DNA of 64,000 nt from Morella rubra (lineage: Eukaryota > Streptophyta > Magnoliopsida > Fagales > Myricaceae), in the NCBI GenBank assembly GCA_003952965.2, contig CM025853.1:27061572-27125571 (forward strand), written 5' to 3'. Of the stretch, positions 54,424 through 64,000 are shown one piece after another. Below the pieces are notes generated by a model. The model made no database searches. It had not been told where the DNA came from and worked only from the letters and a program-made list of their open reading frames with translations. The position numbers and the translations under genes were made by a program. Each line of letters starts with the position of its first letter. Positions within the stretch are counted from its first letter, which is position 1.

Positions 54424-57400
54424 ATGTAAGTCGCTAGTATATCCATTTTTGTCTGAGTTATGTTTGTTTGAAATTGTTATGGCATTCGTGATGTTTATTT
54501 CTTTTGTTTGTGTTTATTTGAGTGTTTCACTCATTGCATGTTTGTCTGATCATCTTGTTTTTGCGGGTATTGCTCTTTGCACTGTGGGATGAGTATAGGG
54601 ATGGCGGGTTGAGGCCAATGGATGCTGAACAACTCAGAGAGCATGCACATAAGATGGTGGATTTTATTGCTGATTACTACAAAAGCATTGAGAATTTCCC
54701 AGTTCTCAGCCAAGTTGAGGTTTTTACCGTTCCTCTCTCTTATGCCTTTTCTTTTAGTACATATTTACAAATTCCTAGCCTTATGCTGATATGTACCAAC
54801 TTCTCTGAAAGGCAACATGACCTCTATCTGTTCTGCATATAGAAATAGTCGCCTTTAATACGTATGGAACCTCGTCCCCTTTAAAGTAGGGGATCCATTG
54901 AATGCGTGTGTATGAGTGTATCTTACTAATAATAATGATTAAAGAAGCTTGGAACTAGCCACTAGGTGTGAATTCCTCAAGTTTTGGTTTCTGTGCGTAA
55001 TGTATTCTCCAATTGTGAGAAACTTCTACCTTTGGTGTTAAGAACTCGTCCCTCCTTGCAGCCCGGTTATCTTCGTGGGATGTTACCAGATTCTGCGCCT
55101 GATCACCCTGAGTCGTTGGAAGACATATTTAATGGTAAATTTTTTAAAACTGGTTTCTTGCATTTTCTTAAGTACTGCATAATTAACAAGCAGTTTTTTG
55201 TTTTTTTTTTTTTTAAAATTTTTTTTTCCTGGAGTATTCGGCAAAGCCCAAACTAAAAAATATTTTGCATACAGCTAACAGCAGCCGGATTCTTAGGAGA
55301 ATGCTCAGTGCAGGTCTTAACATTGTGGGTTTCAGTTGGATAACTTCTCCTGCAGCAACAGAGCTTGAAATGATTGTTCTGGATTGGCTTGCTAAATTGC
55401 TTAATCTTCCAGATTATTTTCTTTTGGGAGGTAAGGGTTAACATTGTGTGTTTTAACTGCCAAATGATTCTTGAAATGAAGGTATAGCTTTTTTATCTTC
55501 CACCTCTTCTTCTTCTACTTTATTCTCAAGTCAAGTTTTTGTATCCATGGTGCTTGATATAGACAGGTAAGAAATAGTGAGTTGTCCCACTGTTGCGAGA
55601 GAACTTTAAAATATTTTCCTTTAAGAAAAGCATTGTATATTGTATAGTGGGGAGTACTGGAGTGCAGTGAATCAATCTTGAAGTAATCTAATACTTGCGG
55701 AGAACAATTCTCATAACTAGGATTATGCTGATATTAAGGCTGCGTTTGTTTCGGTGTAAAATGAGGAAAATGAGAAAATATTTGCAGCTGAAAATATTTG
55801 CAGAGAAAACTAAACAAGTTTCAGTGTTTGGCTAATTCCTTGAAAATAAACATATAGTGTTTGGTTGTCACTTGAAAATTTAAAGAATATTTTGTAGCAG
55901 TTTCAATTTGTCATTTTTTTTTGTGAGCTTGTTTAGTTTGATGTACTTTCTTGATTCAGAGTAGCAACATATTGGAGGGAAAGTTGTGCATTTCTTACAA
56001 ATTTTCCAATCAGATGAACTATAAAAGTTAGAGAGAAGAACTGAGCAGATTGCAAAATAGAAAAGCTACGCATAGAGAGAGATTTTTTGAATTTAAATTT
56101 AAAGATAAGGCTTTAATTTGTTAGGATAGTATAGAAAAAAATAGTAGATAGTATGTTACGATAGAATAGAGAAAAAATAGTCACTTGGAAAATAACTTAG
56201 TTTCTTTTGTTACGATAGTAGAGAAAAAATAGTAGATAGCGTCTGTTACTATAGAATAGAGAAAAAATAGTTACCTGGAAAATAACTTATGCTTCTTCAA
56301 AGGGTAAGTTATTTTCAGCCTGATACGCGTTATTTTCCTTTGACCACTTATCAATTTTCCTTTGACTCTTTTTTTCTGCCCCTACCAAACACATATTTTT
56401 TGAAAATATTCTGCATGAAAATATATTCAGTCGAAACAAACGCAGGCTAAGTGAATGAACCAAATGAAAGGATCTTTGACTTTCTGCAGGAGATATGATT
56501 TTGCAATGATTAGAAGCCAAACTATGTTTTTACATCAATGACAAGTGATATGGCCTACAAATAAAGTAGAGTAGGGTGGAGGTTTAGAACTCTGTCTTAT
56601 GATGCCCTACTTTGGAAGTTAAATTTAGACCAACTTATTCGTAGGAGGATTTTAATTCTTTGAAATTGGATTGCTCTGTGGTGTTGGAAGCTTAGAATTA
56701 TGTTCCAAATCTTGTTGTAGGACAAGGTGGTGGAGTGATACAGGGCACAGCAAGTGAAGCTGTTTTAGTTGTGTTATTGGCTGCTCGTGAGAGGACCTTA
56801 ACAAGGGTTGGCAAAAATGCCTTGGGAAAGCTTGTGGTTTATGCATCTGACCAAACACATTCTTCACTACAAAAAGCCTGCCAGGTATCTTTACAAGTGT
56901 GCGGAAATATGTAAATGATCTTTTTTGTAATTTCTTTCTGCTTGGTTATTAGTTTATTTATGATGGTGTTTGCTGATGCTCTTTCATAATTCATGAATTC
57001 ATATGCTAAGTCCCGTAACATAAACATAAAGAATGAATATTTCAGGATGTTACCTAACCAAGATTATGGTATGTGCCTCTAAATGAACCACATCCATTAG
57101 CGAGTCTAATTCGTTTCTTGTGAGATGACGAATCATTATTAGCTGTCACTTCGTTTTTCCTGTGCCTTTTTCTTTTTTGCCATGATGGTTGTTTAATTAT
57201 CCACTTTTGCATCCAAAGTGCAAGATGCTTTCCCCTCTTGTTATTACCATTCAATTTTATTTAGGATTAAGATACTTGGGACTGTTATTAACAGAATACT
57301 TGGAGGTAGCTCATATTTCAGGGTCTTCAGTTATGGCCTCATGGCTACATCTGCTCTCTCTCTCTCTCCACACCCGGCTTTTGCTGCTAAATTCTTTTGT

Positions 57401-60400
57401 TTCATCTTTTGGATTCTCCCTATGTGTCGGTGCTTCGTTGCTTGTTTACTGCTGAGGAGATCTCCTCCTCTCCCAAAGTACTCCTGCGCTTGCGCTTTCC
57501 TTCCTTGCCTGACAGAAACTATATTGTCCAATATGTGTGGAAGGAATTTCTACCCACGTTGTGGCTGTGAAAAATTATTTAACACTTAGATGAGCTGACT
57601 GCCTGTGTATGATTCCATGATAACTTGATGGTGTGCGTATGGACTCTACAATAAATTGCTTGGTTATGGTTTGAAGTGTTTGTTGATTTTAATATTGCCT
57701 TTTCATTATTTAATGATCATAATGTCTATTTAATGACAGGTAGGGGAATCCAGCCAGAAAATTGCAGGTTTCTAAAAGCGATTCTTCTACTAACTATGGC
57801 TTGTCGCCTGAAGTACTTTGTGAAGCAATTACACATGACATCGCCATTGGTTTAATCCCATTTTTCTTATGTGCTACTGTAAGAAAAACTGCACTCTTGA
57901 TGTTAGTGTGTTTCCTATTGTTTAGATCATCATTTATTCGTTTCTTTCGATGCTGAGGATGATTACTAAAGGTTGACAATATGTTTTCCTACACCATCTT
58001 TGAATGCCCTCTTCTCCTTCTTGCACCTTCAACATGGTCAAAATCATAAATCCATTAATAATTTAAAGTGTTTCTGTCATTGTATGTTCCAATCTGAACT
58101 GAAATTGATATTGTACAATTTTGCGTCATTACTTGTGACAGCATTCATGATGCTATGTCTCTTGCAAATTTTAGTTGACCACTAGCATTGCATTTTCATC
58201 AGCATAGGCAATCTGTTGAAGCTCAGATATGAAAAATGGAAGTTAGTTTTTTGGGTTAAGATCACTGGTTGACATGGAGAAGTTTTTATGATCTTCTACT
58301 TAAATCCATCAGTGATCTGTTACTTAAACTTCTGTGGTCATGGTAGTAGGCTAAGATATTCTTTGTTAGGCTTTTGATTTATCCTTTCTTTCTGGGCTTG
58401 TTATGAAAAATTTCTCTCATGTTGAAGACAAAAATTGGTGTCTGTGTTATTTGTGAGATAGAAGGTTCAGACATCAGAGCTTTATACACTTAAAATCTTT
58501 TGCTATTTACTCTCTCTCTCTCGTCTCTCTCTAAAATATTTATTGAGAAATATTGGCTTTCATATGACGTGTTACTATAGCACTGTAGTATAGTTGCTAA
58601 GTGATTATTAACATGGTAACCTCTGTTAATGTTTGAATGCGGTGTTTGAACTTCAATACTAAGGAAACTTTCCGTTATACTTGCAGGTTGGTACTACTTC
58701 ATCGACAGCTGTTGATCCTTTGCTTTCTCTTGGAAAGATTGCTAAGGTACCGTATTCAAGTGAACTAATGAGAAAACCAAGAGATCTGCTTTGTTCAATC
58801 TTTAAATTTCTGGGGAGAAGCTATTGCCAAAGGTGACTGGAGAAGAAACTAAGAAAGCCAAGATTAGGAACAGATAAACCTCCCTAGGCAAAATGGCAGT
58901 AGCTAAATAGATGTCAACAGACTCTTCAAAGCCAAGTACATGAATACCTATTAGCTCATTTAATCCCTTTTCATTTTGTTGATGGAAAGTATCATACCCA
59001 AGGCAAAATTCAAAATGGAAGATACGGAGTTTTTTTGGTGCCAGTTGCTATCAATACCAAGTTTTACAACGGACAATTCTATTCCCTGCCTTAAGCTGGA
59101 TCTCGGTTAGGAGTAATCGATTCCAGATGTGGTTGGCATGGGGCAAGAAAGCATGGTCAAAATATTGTAACCTTTTATACCATGAAACCATACTTTTCAG
59201 ATTCACATGGTTCAAAATATAATGGATAGTTTATGTGGTTTAGAGCTACTGCTTTGCTGTAAATCTATCAATGTACTCAGGACTGTTAACTGAAATTTGA
59301 ACTTGCATTTTGACAGACTCAGTGTAGAAGTTATTTCAATCATTTAGAGCTTCTTTGATAAACATGGGATGGTAGCGTAATGCATGTGCTTACAGAATCA
59401 AAGGGAGAACCCTCTTTGCTCAGATGATTTATCAACTTGAAAAAGAAAAGAAAAATATGATGCTCTCTTGGTGACAGCATGCATAGCAAGCTTGCCTGTC
59501 CCATGTCCAGGCTACATTTCTCTTTAAACCTACATGTGCACCTTTGATGGCATTGGACGAGTTAGCAAGAGATTTTCATTTTAGGTACTTATCATATTGC
59601 ATTCGAGATTTAGGCATCTAACAGTGCTTGCAATGCATGTCCGGTTGATGTAGAGCAATGGGATGTGGTTTCATGTGGATGCTGCATATGCTGGAAGTGC
59701 CTGTATATGTCCAGAGTACCGCCACTACATTGATGGTGTTGAAGAAGCAGACTCATTTAACATGAATGCACATAAATGGTTTCTTACAAATTTTGACTGT
59801 TCAGCACTTTGGGTTAAGGTATGCCATTATGTGCTTGTGCACAAGGGAACTGTTAAAGTCTGAATTAAATGCTTCATTTCTTTGTGGTGCTCATTTTGCT
59901 ATCTCTATATGCGGAGGCTTTTTTTTTTTTTTTCTTTATGGACATTTTCATGTTTTTGAGAGACAAATACTGAACACTGTACTTCCTCCCCTCTCCACCT
60001 TCCCCTCTCTCTTGCGCCATATTTGGATTGAAACATGCATGCTTAGTGAAACACAGATATGGTTGAATCTTTGTTTCCTGGGTACTGGTACCTTCTTTGA
60101 AAGGTTGGAGACGAGTTCATGCTGGGTCGAGGAAGGTGTCCACTTTCAAGGTCACTTGATTTTTAATGTAACAGTGCAAAAGAAAGATGCGGAGAGAAAA
60201 AGGAACTACATAGATGGAAAATGAATCAATACTTCCCTTGCAGTAGGATGGTACTATGAAGCCAATATTTGGATTTATGTAGATAAGCATTCTCGTTTTG
60301 GGAAAATTATTTGTGTGGTTATTCTCTATTTGGCTGCTTCCAGCGTCTTTTAAAGGGTAAAGGTGTTTAATCTTTCTCTTATAGGCTTTTCTAGCAGGAA

Positions 60401-63400
60401 CTCTATGCAACTGCTTTTAGATATAATTTTTTTTGATAATCCTGGATATGCTTGTGATGGTTGACCATCTATGTAGTTTGAACTTTTTTGCAGTTTTGCT
60501 AACTAGGATAGTGTAAGTCTCATGAAGTTATTTTAAAGATGCTATATGCCATCAGAATTGTTTTTTAGAAATAAAGTCTTCAGTCTGATACTTTTTTCTT
60601 GTATAGAATAATAGATTGTATCAATTTCATGACGACAGGACAGAAATGCCTTGGTTCAGTCCCTGTCTACAAATCCAGAGTATCTGAAGAACAAAGTAAG
60701 CCATTCTTACATACTCTTGGATGAATATGGTACTTGACACAACTGCCAAACGAAATTTTAATCATCCCCATAATGATGCCAAGGCTGTTGATATCACTAG
60801 GGCCTAACAGTGGGGACTTCTATGTTGTCCCTAACAAGAAGGGTTATATGTAGGAAGTTAATTTCCATCATTGGATTTGTTCTTGCATTAATGGTAAAGC
60901 GATAAATGCTCAAATCAGCCACTCAAGCTGATTTTTGATGCAATTAACCTACAATAATTTTTTAGTGGCAGTTGAAAGCTTTACCAGGAAAATGTTGAGT
61001 ACAGAACAAGAACACCAAACAGACAAAGGCTAATATTTACGTGGTTCGGCAACTGCCTACGTCCACGGAAGAGAGTATTTTGATTTCACTCAAAGAACCA
61101 AAACTTTACAAATTTTCAACTCTCACACCGCACTTCCTCACACTCTCAACCCACGATGGGTGCTCTTCACAGAGGCAACTCTTTCAATAGAGTTAGCATT
61201 TATAGAGAAAACATCACCGTGTGAAATGGAGGAGAAATTTCTTCAAGATTTGCGGCTTGCAAATCTTCTCCGTTGGTGCATTAATACTCCTGTCAGAGGT
61301 GGCTGAAATATGTCAAGATTTGCGGCTTCCAAATCTTGCGTTGTGGGGTATGGACTTCATGCCAACAGAAAAGGCCTCATTGCTGCTACGGCTGGTCATA
61401 CAGACGGTAGACCCTCAGTTGGATGTCTTAACAAAAGTGCCATGGAGTATTATTCTTTATGCAATTTTAGGAGAGCTGGGTAAATGTTATGCTGTATGTA
61501 CCTGTGCTTTTAGAAAGAAAAAAAAAACACAGACTACATGTTTCTTCTGGTAGAGCTTATCTGGTTTAACATGATTAATCTGGATATAATGCATAATACA
61601 AGAAAAAAAACTCTTATTTAGCACCCTGATCGCTCCAGATTTTCACACCTTTTCTTCATCTCGTTTTGTAGTGTATTGTGAACCCTTTTGTTGAAGGATT
61701 TTGTGTGGCCTTTGCATGACTCACGGTTAGATCAATTAGATCTTCAGGGTAGTGCCATAGGAAGGTTTTTTTTTTTTCTTTTCTCCCCATGTCCAGTTTC
61801 CCCACTCCCAATTGGAAACGAAAAAGAAAAAGGAAAAAAGGAGCCAGGACTGATTTAACTAATTTATATTCGTGAATTGTACAGTAAACATTCTTTCAAT
61901 TTTCCCAGGGTGGTTAACCAATATTGACGTAGAAAACTGATTTTGGGTTTGGGATTGCCTTGTGGTTTTGGATGATATTTCAATCGTAATTTGTAATCTA
62001 TAAAACTTGAATGTTTGATATTGCAAAATGATATCTAGGCCTCTCAAGCACGCCTTGTCGTGGATTACAAAGATTGGCAAATTCCTCTTGGACGTCGGTT
62101 TAGGTGTGCCTCTGAACATTTTGCCTAAGAGATGACATGTTATGTCTTGCTTGATTTGCCCTTCATCTATACCATTATATTGAATAGGGTTTATGCTTAC
62201 CCTGCTTTCGTGGGTATCATTCTGAGTAGTGGCTTTTCCATACAAATATGTTGCTACCTGTTGAAAGGTTGAGAAATGGAGAAATAGAATTGCTTTGTGT
62301 GGTCTACCCTATCTTGAAAGGCATCATACAAAACCCTTTAACCATTTTTTATTTTTCATTTTTAATAAGAAACTGTTTCTGAATTCCTACGTAATACTTT
62401 ATAATCTGCGCATAATTGAGTCAGTAATGGACTACTAACTATTTTTGTTTCTTCCATTACTGTTGAAAGACCCAAAAATTTTAAGACTACAAAGAAAAAA
62501 ATCCAAAAGGTTTTGAGACAAACATGTATCCATTTCCTGTTTCACATATTTTTCCCTTTTTATTTCTTATATATCTCAACGTATCGTTCGGTTAATGCAA
62601 CTTTTGGCACCACTATTTTAATTGTCCTCTAGCTTATCACTTATATTGTCAGAATCTAAGATTTAGCCAAAATGCTTTTAGGAGTTCATACATTTTACGT
62701 GCATACACTACAAAGAAACACACAAAACCATAAGGATTTCATTCATGTATGATATTTCTACTTACTCATATGCTGGCTCTCAGATCATTGAAACTTTGGA
62801 TGGTGTTGCGCCTATATGGAATAGAAAACCTGCAGTGCTACATAAGAAACCACATCAAGCTGGCCAAACTATTTGAGGGACTTGTTGCTCAGGACCCAAG
62901 ATTTGAGGTGATGCTATTCGTTATAGGCATTTGTTTGATTTCATATACTCCATTCTTCTAATAGATGTAATGTTTTTTTTGTCACAAACTGGATAAAATT
63001 ATTTGTAAAAAGAGATGCATTTATCTATCCAACTCCTTGTATTACCTTAAATCTCAGCCAACCTTTTTTGGCTTATTAAATTTGAACCAACCTTTCCCTA
63101 GTGGTCTTGATGTTTACAAGACAAGTGTTTTCTTGGGTAAACTATATGTTATTTTTAACCTCTTCACCTCTTGTGGAAGGAGGGTTGATCTTCTGAGTCC
63201 TAGGAACTTCTTTTCTTGGGCTCATAATGCAGAAAGTTCAGTAGCGCTCGTGTGCATGCACACATACAAGATATCATATTTTTCATAATCAAGATTAATT
63301 TTATGGATAACAAGATTTTGGAAGCGCCAGTTCCATTGTGCATTATTCATCTGCAGTAAAACATAAATTTATGTAGTTTCAAGACTGCGGTACCCCTTAG

Positions 63401-63825
63401 GTGAGATTTTCTGCATTGTTATTAATTAGCCCACAGTATTCATGTGTACAGGTTGTTACCCCAAGGATCTTTTCATTAGTTTGTTTCCGCCTTTTGCCTT
63501 CTCAGAACAAGGATGATCATGGCAATAAACTGAACCATGACCTATTAGACGCTGTAAATTCAACTGGGAAAGTTTTCATTTCGCACACAGTAAGTGTCCT
63601 TTTTTCTTTTTTTTCCTCCTGCGACATCCATCATAAGGAAAACGTATCTGCTTCCCTGTGATGACTGGCAGTGCATGAGTTAAGTTCATTGCTTTGTACC
63701 ATTTTATGCAGGTTCTTTCAGGCAAATACGTGCTTCGTTTTGCTGTAGGAGCTCCATTGACAGAAGAGAGGCATATCATCTCAGCTTGGAAGGTTTTGCA
63801 AGATGAAGCCTCTGCCCTGCTTTGA
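54424..63825 (+). CDS. AAS: Group II PLP-dependent aromatic amino acid decarboxylase (AAS/TyDC family), with indels in two exons
   Basis: The family converts aromatic amino acids to amines (TyDC/TDC) or aldehydes (AAS) in the cytosol. Exons: 54424-54425 (AT of ATG, copy 3; alternative 54184-54185), 54599-54719, 55062-55134, about 55229-55430, 56721-56884, 57740-57878, 58687-58746, 59654-59818, 60639-60695, 62039-62103, 62784-62907, 63452-63589 and 63712-63825. Motifs are [68 protein letters not shown] and [11 protein letters not shown], with the PLP lysine codon at 59774-59776. The catalytic loop has VVDYKDWQ with Tyr (62066-62068), which predicts amine-forming decarboxylation. Exon 4 lacks its 5' part and has several small indels. 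Exon 6 is 139 bases instead of 141. As written, no continuous frame exists, so the gene is either decaying or poorly sequenced there. It resembles Arabidopsis At2g20340. Confidence 0.85.
55229..55430 (+). pseudogene. Eroded exon 4 of the decarboxylase
   Basis: The second half ([17 protein letters not shown]... to FLLGG) is intact from about 55313. The first half, which should encode DVxAKxLPGVTHW, PNYFAYYPSNSS and VAGFLGEM, is disrupted. Its 5' end is replaced by T-rich DNA after two long T runs. About four bases are missing before CAAAGCCCAAACTA, extra A residues follow it, about eight bases are lost after GCATA, four near AGCAGCC, and one A before TGCTCAGTG. The pieces that remain are still recognisable, so the loss is recent or technical. 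Confidence 0.75.
55739..56447. mobile_element. ~710-bp non-autonomous TIR element in decarboxylase intron
   Basis: GCTGCGTTTGTTTCG at 55739 is matched in reverse complement by CGAAACAAACGCAGGC ending at 56447. Further in, TGAAAATATTTGCA and TGAAAATATTCTGCATGAAAATA continue the symmetry. Three near-repeats of AGAGAAAAAATAGT(AGATAGT) occur at 56120-56275. No transposase. The TIRs suggest a hAT-type MITE; no 8-bp target duplication was confirmed. Confidence 0.65.
58510..58532. repeat. (CT)n microsatellite
   Basis: A CT dinucleotide run with one interruption, in the decarboxylase intron before exon 7. Confidence 0.85.
60994..61440. mobile_element. Solo or partial LTR (Copia/TRIM-like) in decarboxylase intron
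   Basis: The stretch begins TGTTGAGTACAGAACAAG and contains TTTACGTGGTTCGGCAA followed by TGCCTACGTCCACGG, a phrase common in LTRs of plant Copia-like and TRIM elements. A duplicated AAGATTTGCGGCTT/CCAAATCTTGCG pair lies at 61240-61345. No internal region or second LTR was found, so it is a solo or fragmentary LTR. The right boundary is approximate. Confidence 0.55.
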
Positions 63826-64000
63826 AGTTTGTAGGAGAGCTTCATCCACAGTTGGCCCTCGTTACTTTTGCCTACAACTTCCAAATCTGATTTTTCTCCC
63901 TCCTCTGCTCTGTGTAATGCCACAGGTATTCATTCATTTTCAGCAATATGTTCAAGGCAAATAAAAGATAATTTCTTTAGATGTCAACTTTTGATGATTG
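63826..64000 (+). other. 3' UTR side of the decarboxylase gene
   Basis: The sequence after the TGA at 63823-63825 is the beginning of the 3' flank and runs off the window. Nothing else was recognised. Confidence 0.5.

Larger units (their letters stand above)
53806..54530 (+). repeat. Three tandem copies of the decarboxylase promoter / first exon
   Basis: Imperfect copies occupy about 53806-54000, 54030-54308 and 54309-54530. Shared marks, in order, are GCGTGCTACCT, CAAGCAGCG, TTCTAAACCC, CTTCTTCATCACTTGTTTGCC, ACTCCAA, TACAAAA and GAT|GTAA. Copies 2 and 3 also share the start of the intron, including GTAAGTCGCTAGTATATCC and CATTCGTGATG. Copies 1 and 2 have a TATA box; copy 3 does not. Each copy ends with a potential donor after GAT, so each could serve as an alternative first exon. 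Confidence 0.85.

Noticed and set aside
54074..54592. 172-codon frame in the decarboxylase promoter region
   Set aside because: It crosses the tandem promoter/first-exon copies and the first intron; the translation has repeats of the duplicated non-coding DNA and no family match.
54601..54612. ATG at 54601 as decarboxylase start
   Set aside because: It is in another frame and meets TGA after three codons (ATG GCG GGT TGA). The conserved frame uses G-GAT-GGC-GGG.

Overview
This is plant nuclear DNA, most likely from a dicot. It is AT-rich and intron-rich with GT-AG splicing, and it carries CACTA-type, foldback and LTR-type repeats. Six protein-coding genes can be read exon by exon, and all are plant families. 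The species cannot be named from the sequence alone. A 1,000-base run of N lies at 4272-5271.

Layout. 1-3989 is repeat-like DNA with no gene I can support. 3990-4271 is the end of a CACTA-type transposon and runs into the gap. 5865-9166 (+) is the 3' part of S-nitrosoglutathione reductase (GSNOR, class III alcohol dehydrogenase); exons 1-2 must lie in the gap. 9869-14383 (-) is a TTC4/Cns1-type Hsp90 co-chaperone with eight coding exons, one intron of which looks like a U12-type AT-AC intron. 16586-20121 (-) is an RPM1-interacting protein 13 (RIN13) homologue whose last exon is partly repeated just downstream. 20122-25929 is gene-poor, with a strong foldback at 22341-22463. 25930-48084 (+) is a large DENN-domain gene with 18 coding exons; a 4.07-kb tandem duplication copies its second exon. 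49399-52782 (-) is a WDR70-type WD40 protein. 54424-63825 (+) is a group II PLP-dependent aromatic amino acid decarboxylase of the AAS/TyDC family. It has three tandem copies of its promoter/first exon, a start codon apparently split by an intron, and indels in two internal exons.

How they relate. The genes do not form one pathway. RIN13, DENN, WDR70 and the decarboxylase follow the order I recall for Arabidopsis At2g20310, At2g20320, At2g20330 and At2g20340, so this is probably a conserved collinear block. GSNOR and TTC4 are convergent, as are DENN and WDR70. RIN13/DENN and WDR70/decarboxylase are divergent.

The most notable signals are the AT-AC intron, the triplicated first exon with split ATG, and three local tandem duplications that each copy an exon or promoter segment. 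Two of those duplications carry frame-breaking small indels. Such indels could reflect real gene decay, unmerged haplotypes or unpolished long-read sequence, and this window alone cannot separate these.
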